A DNA stretch of 64,000 bases. Source: Terfezia claveryi. Lineage: Eukaryota; Ascomycota; Pezizomycetes; Pezizales; Pezizaceae. Below the pieces are notes generated by a model, which did not search any database, was not told the DNA's origin, and saw only the letters and a list, made by a program, of their open reading frames with translations. This document shows positions 46,201-59,345 of this stretch, piece after piece (position 1 is the stretch's first letter; each line of letters opens with the position of its first letter). The DNA lies in NCBI GenBank assembly GCA_015179025.1, contig WHUX01000014.1:310001-374000 (forward strand), given 5' to 3'. The translations under genes were made by a program, and so were the position numbers.

Positions 46201-49026
46201 ACGCACCCATGAAAAAGATGGCAAAACAGCAAGACAACCAAATTAAGAAATTGATAGCCAACTTCTCTCTCCAGGCTACCTGGATATCCGGTCTCTTCAT
46301 CCTGCCAAGGTATTTGATGGCAAATGTAGGTACGAAGAATGTCATAAGCCACACGAGTGCCATCCATCTCTTCCTGGTGCCTGAAACGGGTAGTTCGTCG
46401 ATCTCTTGTTCTCTGGCCTGGGCTCCTTTTTCTTGCATTTGCTCTCTAGTTTCGAAGTTCTTGAACATGTCTCCGTGATGAAAGGCGCTGGCTCCTGCCT
46501 CTGATCGGGCGTCGTCGGAATTTCCTTTAGAGTAGTAACCCCCCTTTCCATCTCCGTAAATATGGGTTCCTAATCCAGGTCCACCGTGACTGGGGATCAA
46601 TCTTACTCGGGAATCAGATGCACCACCACTGAATAATCCTCCATCACTCCGCGATCCACCGATTTCTCCAACTGGTGTCAAAGGGCTTGGGCTGACTCCT
46701 CCGTCATCGGCATCGTAATAGCCCCTAGCCATTTGCGCACCAGGTTCTGCTGTACCGACAATCTCTGACCAACATCGTTCGCTTAGAAATATTCCAGTAG
46801 CTCCAACGCGTGCTTCATTAAAGGTCCAACCCCGATCCTCAACAACGAATTCTGCTTTCTCTCGTTCGCTGCCGACGACAATATTCTCTGCCTCGGCTAG
46901 CCCTAAGAACTCACCAAAGGGCAGGAAAATGCTAAAGTTGGCAGATTTGATCCTTTGTGATATTTCTGCAACCCCCAGGGTCCTAATTTGTGTCCTTACG
47001 CACTTGGAGTCGAATTGATTAGCAATTCTGCGATCGTTAGGTTTCAAGCAGAAGATGAAATATGGGTTAGTATTAGTTGCAGTTACAGAACGGGTGAGAG
47101 TATCCAGGGCAGAAACGAATTGTCCAGCAGCACCTTGGTCTGGCATCGATATAGACTCACTTCCTCCCTTGTCAGGCCCCTTTGGCTTCGGTCTCTCGCC
47201 CTTCTTCCTCATCACTGAAGGCATTCTCAAAGGCTTTGACGAGATTTGCCCCTGCATAATCGCGGTCTTCTCCTTGGGGTGATGAACCGCGGTAACTGCT
47301 TTTGACGAGAAGAGCTCTGAGACAAAATTGGAACTTGTCCCACTGAACAGATTCATCAAGTCACCACTTATGACTTCCCCGTTTTCCTCAAGAAGACCAC
47401 TGATAGGATACTCAACTTCTCCAGCGAAGTGTCTCACGGTAAAATTGAGTTTAGTGTTAGAGGTTGCAAAGTTAGATCCTGGAAGTGTGGTGGTGGCTGC
47501 GGAAACAGCAATAGCAGGATTACTCTTGCTATCAAATCGTTTCCGAACACTCTCCAGGAATTGTTGGTCTGTCCTTCCCTTCTTACACTGATCATCTAGG
47601 ATTGACAACAGTCCGTTCCCAGACTTCAATAGCCCTCGCACGGCATCGGTATTGTCAAAGTAGCTTGTTGCTGGAACGTCCACTTCTTCACTCTCCAACT
47701 GTTCTGCCTTGCGTTCAAAGAACGAGTGAAGACAAAGGTTGTAAAGAGACTCAGTGGCTGCGTTGTTAAGAAGCTGATCAAGGGTGGAACTTGTAGCACT
47801 AGTTTGGGCAAATCCTGGGAAGTCAATGATGGAAATGGTGTTCGCGACCGTTTCCTCCGCCGCAGACAGACGCTCATTCCCGGATTCGATAACCCACGCA
47901 ACAAGTAGGGAATAGAGAGTTCGGGCAAGCTCATCAGCATGTGCTCGTGCTCCCTTGGCGTCCAACATGATAGTGACTCTCTCGCGATGGATAGTTTTTG
48001 TCTTATATCCAAGGGAAGCTTCCAATGCCTCAGGTGCCACTCCCAAGAACGCGGCAACGATTTGCAGCACATCCTTATTTTTTACCACCACCACTTCCTC
48101 GCCACCCTCCATTGCCCTAGATTGTTCGCCATCAGCATGGGTGTTATGAGCAATCACAAAATCAAGCTGTCCAATGTGAAGAATTGCGGCTAGTATTTGG
48201 CAAATCTCGGCAATTGCAGTTCTTGGGAACTCTAGCTTTCTCAAGGCCACTTTGAAGTGGTTGAACCCCTCTGCGTCATTGATACCAACCTTCAACTGAG
48301 TAGGATGGCCCAGATATCTCCACCGCTTAGAGCCATGCTTCCCCCCGTCTGCGACATTGCCAGGAGAGTGCAATCCCAAATGATCCTTTTCTGCCGCTGA
48401 TGTTCCTGCAAGCAAATAATATAGCACATGAAAATTTCGCTCCCCAGTAGGGACACCGGCGACTCGAGATCTTTCAAGTCGATGATCTAGCAACTTTCCT
48501 CCAATTAGGGTTTGAGATATCCCATCGTACTGGAGTTCGAGGAACAGTCCGGCCTTGGAGGCAGTAGGGGTGGTCACAGACTTAGTCGTGGTAAGAGTGT
48601 CGAAGAGAAACGCAAATAGGGAGATCTTCTGCGACAATGGAGTGGATGAATATGATAAAATTGATGACAGGAGGTGGGACCGCAAGGTGGTTTTTCCGGA
48701 ACCTGACTCTCCACTGAAGGGAAGTTGTTAGTTCTACGTCCCCAAAGCTGAGCTCATAAGTGAATAGCTTACAGGAAAATGACCGCTTGATTCTCTCCTC
48801 TCGCAGCAAGCCTTTTGGTCACGCGGCCTGCCAAACCGTCCAACTCAACTCCGACCACACTTGGCGTGGTATATGTGTTCAAGGATATAATAGCATGGCT
48901 CGAGATTGTAGCCGTCGGTAAGGCAAGGTGAAACCGAGAAGCTAGATGGGATGTTATGTGCGTGTCGGACTGCTGATGAGAAGGGAGCTGGGACAGGTCC
49001 GGCTGCGACTGTGGTGGGTTCGCCAT
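43286..49026 (-). CDS. csmA: Class V chitin synthase with myosin motor-like domain
   Basis: Exons on the minus strand: 48773–49026, 46207–48713, 44766–46148, 43375–44706 and 43286–43317 (introns 57–59 bp). Lengths sum to 5508 nt = 1835 aa, close to Aspergillus CsmA. It polymerises UDP-GlcNAc into wall chitin at hyphal tips and septa. Order: N-terminal motor domain with intact P-loop GESGSGKTT (split by intron 1) and DFPGFAQ switch-like motif; membrane segment [20 protein letters not shown]; two cytochrome-b5-like modules ([22 protein letters not shown]); and a GT2 catalytic domain with [10 protein letters not shown] and [13 protein letters not shown]. Final transmembrane helices and a DEK_C-type C-terminus ([20 protein letters not shown]) follow, ending [19 protein letters not shown] is chosen as the start for its context (AAGATGGCG); an ATG three codons upstream is possible. 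It is divergent with csmB. Confidence 0.95.
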
Positions 49027-51760
49027 CTTCAACAAGCGAAGTCAGAGAAGCTGCCTCCTTTACTGACGTTGGCGATGCGGGCAAACGAGCAGCGAGTGGA
49101 ACGTACTCCGTGATAATTGAAGTTGCAAAAAGGGTACTGCAGCCTAACTGCAAAAAAATGGTTAATCGGCTGGGATAAAGTATCCACCCGCGTGATATGT
49201 ACTTTCTGGCGTTTATGGTGGTGGTGAGTTGGTGGGCTGTTCCAGGCCAGGCGGAAAGATTGTAGGAAAGGGTCGTGATTTCTCCCTACCTTTCAACTTT
49301 ACCGAGCAAATCGGACCTCCAATCTGAGTAGGATGCGGTATGGTATTACGTGAAAGCCGTCAAGTGTATTCAATCAAGAGATAATAGCAGTAGCGATCGA
49401 GGGTAGCAGCTGAGAACGAGTGAACAGCTTTCGACCGGAGTCGGCAGCGAATGAAGGTGAGGGGGGAAAAGGAGGTATGTAAGGGGGGGGGGGGGGGGTG
49501 TAGCTGGGAGTTGACTTTGTAGATAGCTGCACGACGACCCGTTCGTTATACAATAGCACGAATGTAAGCAAAGCTGCAAAGACCGGCCGGGTGCCTTTCT
49601 CTTTTCTCCTTCACCGACTTGAGCGAGCGAGGCAAGGAGCTGGGGCTTGTGAGGGATGCTTGGGATGCTTGGGGAAAGTTCGGCTCGACGCCTTCAAATG
49701 CGCAACCCGCAACCCTTTGTTTGGGTATAACTGCAAACCCGGACGTGGTGCTGTTCCGCACCCCTGCAATTATCACTCTGATGAAAATATGGCTATATTA
49801 TTTTATTATTCTTCTATTTTTTTTTATTTTTTTTCCCTTTTTTCCCTTTTTTCCGTTTTTCGCCTTTTCTGTGGCCAGGGGCCGTCAAGATGTGCACTTT
49901 TCTCACCCCGGACGGCTCGAACTCTGCCTAGGGAAAGTTACTCTATCCATCGTAGGGAGAACCGCCACACAAACTAGGGTGCTTTGGTGCGGGTGCATGA
50001 AATGGCTGCATCTGGTTCGATATCAATGCCAGGAAACATCGACTCGTGCTAATAATAATGTGCAAACATCTAAAGGGGTCACGGTTCCTAAGAGCTTGAG
50101 GGAAAGAACTTTACTTACCATTATTATTGCCCTACTGGTACCTACTACGTTAAGGATGTATTGTGAAGTAGAGAAGATGTTCCAATTAGCGTTCAGCTTT
50201 GTATTCGGTAGTTTGTTTACATGCGAAAATCCTTAGCAAGCAAAACTTTCTTTTATTAGTTCTTTTATTAGTCGTGTCACTATTTTTAGCAGTACGCGGG
50301 TCATTAGACTCGTCAAACATCCTCTGATCTTACATGGACTTAATATTTCACCCTCCGCCACTCAGTTGGTGATTGGTGATGGTAATGGGTATTCATGCAT
50401 GTAGGTAATAACTGTTTCCTGGAAGTGCTCTCCTTCGAGTACCTACATTATTGAGTACGGTATACGGTACACCGCCCAGAGAGAGCCCTTCCGGTACCTA
50501 CCTACTTGCGATGGGGCAAGCTGACTAGGTCATGATAATTTCTATCCGGACCGCACCCTGGGAGGGCATCGGAATCTTCTTACTATTTTAGGCAAAAATC
50601 TCAATAATAGGCTTGTGCTAATTGAGTACGAACCTACCTACCCTGCCAGCAGCAAGCCAGACTACGGTAGACTACCCTACCAGTTGTGTAAGGCCTTACC
50701 TCAGTGGATCAGCAGGCCTAAATTTAGCAACTGCCATCAATTGTTGTTTCTCGTGCCCAGATCAATCAAAATAACCCCACCCGTCCCGAGAGCAGGGTTT
50801 AGGTGCCGTACGTTGCACAGCTCTGCTTGGGGGACTATGTACTCTGCCGCAACCAGGCTCGGTGCTGCCACACGAAGGATGGAAACACGAAAATCACAGA
50901 CTTGGGTTGGGTATCCGTATTATCATATGGAGAATAGAATACCTAGGTACCGTACTCGTTCGAGTACCCGTAGACTCGAAATTTGAAGGTTGTTTGATTG
51001 CATCGACTGAACTCATTCAACAGCACTTCCTTTTCTTATTACGGTACCTATTTTTCTATTGCTCTGTGCTGTGCCGGCTGAGCGAACCTGATGTTCTGTT
51101 CAACAGGGCGGGGCCCCTGACCAGCTAGCTTCTAACGATCGCCAGGATTTTCGAACGTTCCTATACCCATTTCGAATTTGTTCTTTCTTGGAACCGGTGC
51201 GAAGGAGCCGAGGAGTAGCCTAAACTGTGTGCAGTTTGCCTCCGTCCTGTCAGGTCCACTGCATTTGTGTGTTGTGCCCTTTGTTTTCTGCTTGTGACCT
51301 TCTACAGCATCTTCTCCCAGTCTTTCTTTACGGTGCTGATACCTAATCGTATTCGCACTCTCCCCTATTATTCTCTCTCCTTAATAATCCTGTTGCCCAT
51401 ACGTTCCCATTCGTTGATACGTATTGATCAATACCACTCGCTTGTTACGTTCACAATCAGACTACCTGCAGGCCCTGTACACTTAGCACGGGAAGGAAAA
51501 GGAGAAGTTTGAAGTTTCACAGTACCACACCATCACGCCTTGTACACAACATCATCACATCCAGCTGCAGTCACCAACTACCAGAGCCACCTGCAATACT
51601 CTCGCTCCCGACACACGACAATATCTTGTATACGATTGAGTAGTTTAAACTTCACGTTGAAGTACGTGGCTGCAGCCTGTGGCAGACCGGAGGTTAGTGG
51701 GGTTGGATATTTGAAACAAAGGTTCGTCTCTGAGAAATTCTTTGGAATTCTTGGTCTAAT
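49027..51760. promoter_or_regulatory. Shared bidirectional promoter region of csmA and csmB
   Basis: This 2.73-kb spacer lies between the two start codons. No gene is supported in it. Notable: a G-run at 49484–49498, a T-rich block at 49800–49860, many TACCTACC/GGTACCTA motifs (50440–50520, 50630–50640, 50940–50970), and the palindrome GTACTCGTTCGAGTAC at 50956. The head-to-head layout suggests coordinated control of the two enzymes; no defined factor site could be assigned. Confidence 0.6.
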
Positions 51761-54700
51761 ATGAGCAAAGCAGCAGCCATGGCGAATAACCGGCACTCGG
51801 TATATTCGACTACCTCACACTCGAACTTTGCACCGCTTGGGGCGGGGTCAACTCAGCAGATTACAACCTCGTCTCTGTTGGCAGCTCTCCACAATGGGTA
51901 TCAGTCCGGAGTCCCATACCACGTCGATGCGAGTACCACATTGGTTGTGAATAGCAACCTGCATGATTCAAAGTTAGTGGTCGATGAAGCATTAGGGGTT
52001 AGAGTCTGGGAACATGCTAGGAGGAGAGCTGAGGATCAAACAATTCTGATTGGGTAAGCCCATAACGCTGATAAAGCATAAAGTTACATCAAATCTAACA
52101 AGTTCCTCTAAATATTAGCTCACTACATGCCCATACGCCTTCCCTACTCATTCCTATACTCTCAACCTTCCCCCAGTCGACGGTTCCGGATATCCTTACT
52201 ACCGCGTTGACTTTGATTCACTCATTTACTTCCGCTTTGACACCTTACTCCCCCCATGCAGAAGCCTTACACCACGGATTAGCAGTTGCCTTGCAATTCA
52301 ACTTGAGCGGCTCAGTTGTCAGTGCGACTATATCTCTCTCGACAACTGGGCTAGATACCCAACAAGGCCTATTGAATATCCCTACGCAAAGCGGCTACCG
52401 AGCTTACGATGTCTTTTATTATCTACTCTCTGCAGCTTCTACTCCCGCGGAGAGGGAATTCCTCTCCCTACTGCCCCCGGATAAATACACACTTCTGGCT
52501 CGGAGTGGAACGTATTCCCCACCAACTTATCTTCCAACCGCTGATGATTCTGCTGCAGCGGAAGACTTCCGCGTCAACTTGAGAACAATTGGTATAAAGG
52601 GCTCTGCTTTGCGTGGTATGCTATCTGTACTTGCTGGTATTCTTAAGTTGGGGAATGGGGTTGGCCTGCTTGTCGACGAGGAGGTTGTAGAGGAAGTCTG
52701 TGAAGAAGTTGCAGGGTTGCTCGGGGTTGAACCAGAGGTCCTGTTCAAGCGACTAGGGGATGGAGAAAGAGAGATTCTCATCGAGGCCGTCTACGAAGCG
52801 CTTGTTGATTGGGTTATTAAAATGGCCAATGCAGCGGTGGCTCAAGAGTTTGCTGAGATCAATAGGCGAATGGCAGATGCCGATGGGAGCGATGGAGATG
52901 GCGACACCGTTCAAGTAACGCTCTTGGAGCTTCCAGATGAGAAAATGACAAAGGCCCTGTGTCTCAAAGGAGTTTTTGATGATGAAACTGGAATCAATTC
53001 CGAGCTGAAAATCGATGGCATTGAAGTTCCCTCGGTAACAAGTTCTGTCCTTCGGGAAGTCAAGAGTGCGGTTGCGGAAGCCGAAAAGGAGGGCTTATTA
53101 GGTTTGACTCGTGACAAGGAGTACTCCAAGGATCGTAAGGAGGCTGTTATAGGAAAAGTCGGTAGAGAAGCAGAGGATGGTAGTTTCCTTAGTAAAGTTC
53201 TATTTCCAGAGCGGCTCCAGAGGACGGACGTTCAACAACTACTAGCGTCTAGCAGAGTTTGGTGGCATCTATCAGTGTGCCCCTCTGATGGTGGATCCGA
53301 CCCAAACGTCAACTCTGGTATTGGGGCATGGTCTGCTGCTGTTGTTAGTAGACAATTGAGAAACTGGAGACTTCCAGAGTGGGGTAATAGGCGGACAAAA
53401 CATCTTGATTTCACGGCGGATTTCGATATCGAAGAGTTCTGTCAGAGATATGCTATTCTTGGATGTTCTAGTGGTAGGGACGGTGTTGAGAGTTGGGTAA
53501 TGGAGAGAGGATGGAGCAACGGTGAAGTGGTTGTGGGCAGTGAGAGGGTCTGGATGAGGGAGAGTGCCTGGTGGGAGGCTGAGCAGATGCTGGATCTCAA
53601 GCCTGAGGGTCAAATGATGGGCATGGGAACCGGAATTGATCCCAATTTTCCTTCCCAGCCGATTGGGAGTCCTGGTTACTTTAATATGGGTGATCCAGCA
53701 CTAGCTGCCAACGACCAGTACCGACAGCAAAGCATGTTAAGTGGAACCATGGCTCCTAATCCCATTACTCCGGGTGCCATCACTCCTGCAACTGAGGGGC
53801 GAGGATTGCTCGGTCATAAATTTGCAGAGGAAGAAGTAGCTGCTTATCAGGAGAAGCTGGATCCAGAACTGGGTAAAAACAAGAAGATAGAGTCGAAACC
53901 AATCTCACGTCTGCGAAAGTTCTGGGTTGGTCTCACTTGGGCATTGACCTTCTGGATTCCGAGTTTCATGTTGAGATATATCGGTCGGATGAAGCGTCCT
54001 GATGTGCGCATGGCCTGGAGAGAAAAGTTTATCCTCTGTTTCTTCATCTTGTTGTTCAACGGCATAATCATCTTCTGGATTATATGGTTTGCAATCTTGC
54101 TCTGTCCCGAATATAATAAAGTCTGGAGTCTTGCAGAGGTTCAAAGTCATACTGCCGACACCGATTTTTTCGTCAGTATTCATGGCAAAGTCTATGATAT
54201 AAGTAAGTATTTCAACATTTTGTGTGGCCATGACCAAGCTAACAAAAAAATAGCGAAATTTTGGAAACAACAACACAGTAACATTCCTGGCTTGAAAACT
54301 ACGAAAGACAGAATGGAACCTTATGCCGGACAGGACCTTTCCTACTTATTCCCACCTCCTATGGAACAGGCTTGTGAAGGCTTGGACGTCAAAGCAGACA
54401 TGATCTTGCATATCAACGATACGGAGGCTGCACAAGCGATTGGCACCGGACTCCACAGGCGCAACCTATACGCTAACTCGGAACTAAACAAGGTCAACTG
54501 GTATGTAGACTCGTTTCTACGGAGGATGAGGACGTACGTGAAAGGCGACGTCGTTTATACACGGTCCGCTATCTCTAGCGGGGGCAAAGACAGCAATAAG
54601 CCCTGGGGTATATACCACGGCGAGATCTTTGACTTGACAGATTATGTTTACACGGCTGAAATCTTCAATGTCAAATCGGCAGGCGCAGCTAACTGGAACT

Positions 54701-57259
54701 TCCTCAATCAAAAAGTTGTTGACGTTTTTGTCGATAACCCTGGAACTGATATTAGCGACCTCCTAGATGAGGTTTACGATAAGGAAGTTACTAATGCGAC
54801 TGAGAAGACTGCGATCAAGGGATGTCTCCAGAACATGTTCTACATCGGTAAGGTAGATACGAGGAAATCTGCAAGATGCCAGGCCAACGGTATCATCTTG
54901 GTCGTTTTCGCTGGTATTATTACAGCGGTTATTGTTGTCAAATTCTTGGCTGCTTTACAACTGGGTTCCAAACGCAAACCTACTATGCAAGATAAATTCG
55001 TCATTTGCCAAATCCCCGCCTACACCGAGGGTGAAGACTCATTAAGAAAGGCATTGGACTCCCTGACAGCACTTCAGTACGACAATAAGAGGAAATTGCT
55101 TTGCGTTATCTGTGATGGCATGGTCGTTGGTGGAGGGAACGACAGACCAACTCCGAATATTGTTCTTGACATTCTTGGTGTCGATCCGAAGATCGACCCA
55201 CCAGCTCTTCCTTTCAAGAGTGTTGGAGAAGGAAGTGCTCAACTTAACTATGGAAAGGTCTACTCTGGTTTGTATGAGTACGAAGGCTGTGTTGTTCCGT
55301 ATATCGTTGTTGTGAAATGTGGTAAGCCAAGCGAAACGTCTAAACCTGGCAATCGTGGAAAGCGTGATTCCCAGATTCTTCTCCTCCAATTCCTCAATCG
55401 TGTTCACCACCGGACCCCAATGGCACCTCTTGAACTGGAAATGTTCCATCAGATCAACAATATTATCGGTGTGGACCCTGAGCTGTATGAGTACGTCCTC
55501 ATGGTTGACGCCGATACCAGTGTCAAAGAAGATTCTCTAAACAGGCTGGTAGCTGCTTGTGCGAACGACGCAAAAATTGCTGGTATTTGTGGTGAAACAA
55601 GTTTGGAAAATGAGGAACGTTCTTGGTGGACCATGATTCAAGTCTACGAATACTATATTTCCCATCATTTGGCGAAGGCTTTCGAAAGTTTGTTTGGCAG
55701 TGTTACCTGTTTACCTGGATGGTAGGAACCTATATGGATATATTTTGGGGATCATGCTAATATGCTTTAGTTTCTGCATGTACCGACTTCGCTCCGCGGA
55801 TAAAGGAAAACCACTTATTATTGCCGACATCATTATCGAGGAGTACGCTGACGGCTGTGTTGATACCCTCCACAAGAAGAACTTGCTGTCTCTTGGTGAA
55901 GATCGTTTCCTGACTACTCTTATGACCAAACATTTCCCTCGCATGAGTTTCAAGTTTATTCCGGATGCCTATGCTCTCACAGCTGCCCCTGAAACATGGT
56001 CTGTCTTGCTCTCACAGAGACGTCGTTGGATCAACTCTACCATCCACAATCTTGCCGAATTGGTTCTGCTTGAAGAAATGTGTGGTTTCTGTTGTTTCTC
56101 CATGAGATTTGTTGTCTTCATTGATTTGACTGGTAAGTACTTAATTAAGACCTTCCCAGACGTGAGACTTACCAGGAATATTTCTAGGTACCATTATTCT
56201 TCCCGCTACCTGTGTCTATATCGGTTACATTATCTACTTGGTTGCTAGTGGTACCGGGGCGCTCCCGCTGTTCTCAATCATCATGATTGCCGCAGTCTAT
56301 GGTCTTCAAGCTATTATCTTCTTGATTAAGAGGCAGTGGCAACACATTGGTTGGATGATCATCTACATCATGGCGTATCCCATCTACTCTTTCATTCTTC
56401 CCATCTATTCCTTTTGGAACCAGGACAACTTCACCTGGGGTTCCACACGTATTGTTCTCGGGGAAAGTGGGGACAAGCAAATCATTGCCGTCGAGGATGA
56501 AGGATTTGATCCCAAGAGCATTCCACTTCAGACTTGGGACGAGTATGCCACTACGAATAACCTTCCTGGGAGAAGAGGTGGTGCGCCTGGCGAGAAGGTC
56601 TTTGGCGGTATGGGTGGGTATGATGATAATGGGTATGAGATGGATGACATGCATTCAGTTTACTCCTCTGTCAAACCGGCTTCTACAATTCTCACAGGCC
56701 TTCCTCAGATGGGATATATGCCTCCACAATCACCAGCACATTTTGCTCAGAACAGGCAGTCGACCTACTCAGCCTATTCCAGTATGACTGGTCTTCCCGG
56801 TACACAACAGCCGCATCAATCAAGACTACAATCTATGGGAAATATGAGCAACATGGGTGACTACTGGCAGGACGGCCATCAGACCAGGAACAGTCAGATG
56901 ATGTCTTCCGACAATCTTGTAGCTATCAATACCCCATCCAGAGCACCAACCAGAAGTCCACTTGGATTCGCTGCTGCTGCTTCTCGACCAGTGAGTCAGA
57001 TTGACTTTACGAGAGGCCCAGGTGGTGGACCAGATGATCAAAGTATCGTGGACGCAATCAGATTAGTACTGAGAGACGTGGATCTCGACAATGTGACGAA
57101 GAAGCAAGGTTCGTCACTCTAAATATCAAACAAGTTAGATACTAACATATGTTCTATATAGTGCGCTTGAAAGTGGAGTCGATGCTGCAGACCGAGCTTG
57201 TCGGCGACAGGCGGACATTCTTGGATAGGCAGATTGATACTGAATTGGCGAACATGTAG
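51761..57259 (+). CDS. csmB: Chitin synthase with degenerate myosin-like domain (CsmB / ChsVb type)
   Basis: Exons 51761–52053, 52119–54202, 54254–55721, 55771–56132, 56188–57108 and 57162–57259; lengths sum to 5226 nt = 1741 aa. Intron 54203–54253 is 51 bp and stop-free, so it is easy to mistake for coding; removing it restores the cytochrome-b5-like motif VYDITKFWKQQH. The motor-like region is shorter than in csmA. Its P-loop position reads [14 protein letters not shown], so no ATP-binding loop remains. The GT2 domain is intact: [21 protein letters not shown] and [13 protein letters not shown]. The C-terminus has the DEK_C-like segment ([20 protein letters not shown]) and ends DTELANM. This class is called VI or VII depending on the scheme. 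An alternative start six codons downstream (MANNRHSV) fits as well. Confidence 0.93.
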
Positions 57260-57924
57260 GCGAAGCTCTTCTCTTCATCTTTTTATTTTGTGGTGTCTGC
57301 ACCGTTGTGTTTCCTTCATCTGTTTGTTTCAGCATATATGAGCGAATGAGCTGTCGAGTGAGTAATAGTGATACCGGGTGGAATAATCAAAAAATTGCGT
57401 GCATTGGGTATGGGTTGGTTTGGGCATAATGATTTCTGAAGGGGGACGGAGGGTGGGTGGTCCCGTCCTTCCCCCAGGGATGGGGAAATCGAATAATAGA
57501 CATCTTTTCTTGCTTTTGTTTACTGTGTCTTGTTTCTACTCGAGAATGATGTTTGTTGTTGCTGCATCGATCTTGTCTAGAATGATTTGGCGGATTTTGT
57601 AGGAGGTCTCGTTTAATATTTGCTTAGTTGATGAGCCTTCTTTTTTCTTGTCTTGAGCTGCGCGTGATGCAATCAATGGCTCTACCACCTCATACTTAGA
57701 AATGCTTACTACACTACATGTTGTTTCTCAGTACCGTAGCTGGTGACAGCATGATAATTAGTCCCGCTGCTATGATAATGATATCCTTATAGAGTAGGGT
57801 ATGAAACTTCAAGATATCTCCGTAACGGCTATGAGAGATACGCCTTAGTCTCATGCCAAGCCTCTAGTCGTTCGCTTCGCTTTCGCTCTGTGTCTCAAGA
57901 GTGCTTAACTAATCATTACCAGGA
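57260..57924. other. csmB 3' region up to the inverted-repeat breakpoint
   Basis: No gene recognised. 3' UTR of csmB and spacer; the inverted repeat begins at about 57925. Confidence 0.4.
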
Positions 57925-59345
57925 ACAGATGACTGGCGTACTTCTTTAATAATATTACTCATGTGATTGTCCCCATGAACCGTTCTCTCCTACTCACTCA
58001 TCCCCCCCTACTGAACCCCCCCTCATATTCCCACACCATCTTCCCCCTCGTTCCTCCTCCGCCTCGCTAAAGCAATTAACAGATCATCATGGCAACTGCA
58101 AGTGAAGCTTGGTTTAAGTGTATCGACCCTGAGAGCGAATGGGGCAAAGTGACATTGGAAGGGGTTAAAGATATATATGACCTCAAGAAAGCAATCAAAA
58201 AAGAAATAGCACCTGAATTGGATGCTTATTCGATTGTCAACCTTACTATCAAGGCGAAGCAAAAGAATGACGACGACAACAATGCAGTGGAGGTCGATGC
58301 AAGAAGGACTCTTGCATCGATTTTCGAGAGCTTTGGAAATGACACTGAGTTTCTTGTCAGTGTTCCAATTCCACACAGTAAGTCCGAGCAAGGTATGTTG
58401 AACAAATCATCTCCTCACCCACCCTACTAACATGATTTAGTGCGCTATGTTTCTACGCAACCCCTCTCTTATCCTGTCGATTCAGATGAAGGGCCGGACA
58501 GTATGGTGATAATATCACTTTGCATATCTACAGATTACTGACATTCACTTCATAGCATCTCTCCTTGTTAGTAAGCGAACTGCATTTAATGCCTTTCCCG
58601 AAGGATTCGAACCACAAGGTACACCTGCCACCGGTAAGCAACACTTACTTTGTTTCTAACTACAATACTTGAGGATTTCATGCTATAATATCAATACCAC
58701 CTCCAGCTCGCCTTTTTTTTCTTTTTTATTTGCCATTATCTAGGATCTCTTCATACTGACGTCAGAATGTTTATGCTAATCTCTTCCTTCAATTATTTAA
58801 ACTCTCATTTACCATACAATCAATTTCTTATGCTAATAATTTTTTTTTTTCAAGGCGCGGAGGGTGGAAATCAACGTCCATGCAAAATTCCACACCTAAA
58901 CAAGGATAATAGAGCTTACCTTTGCTGGAGGTGGTGGCAATCTGTGCGAGACCTTAGGTTTGGAGATACTAGTATAATCACATTCCCTGTGAACATACTG
59001 GGTTTTGATCGTTTTGGGTCGGCGATATTGGTGAGGGATTCTTACAAGTACCTCTATAATAAGATTATCTGGAACCAGTTTTGCAATACCGGATATTTCG
59101 ATCATGCTGACTCCAATACCGCTGACTCCAATATCGTTGACTCCGTACCCGTACGCACTGCAATCACGGGCTCACATATCATAAACGGTACACCGGGCAT
59201 TGGAAAAACGTTCTTCGGAATTTATCTCATATGTCGTTACGCACACGAATTTCCACATAGTAACATCGAGTGGGAAAACGACTCTCTACGAGTAATTTTC
59301 CTTGCAGATGGTGGCATCCAATATCGGCTATCTGGCTACAACATC
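57925..59345. repeat. Right arm of long inverted repeat (promoter plus CRN gene 5' part)
   Basis: Reverse complement of 1–1429. The right limit seen here is set only by the window edge of the other arm; the repeat may include the whole gene. Confidence 0.9.

Noticed and set aside
49591..50236. ORFs in the csmA/csmB spacer
   Set aside because: They are T-rich composition ORFs overlapping each other, with no conserved features; the region is better read as a promoter.
54203..54253. 51 bases read as coding inside csmB ([12 protein letters not shown])
   Set aside because: It is a stop-free 51-bp intron (GTAAGT…AAATAG); removing it restores the conserved VYDITKFWKQQH motif.
58600..58635. pol III B-box-like GGATTCGAACC in CRN exon 3
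   Set aside because: It lies within a conserved coding exon and no tRNA fold surrounds it.
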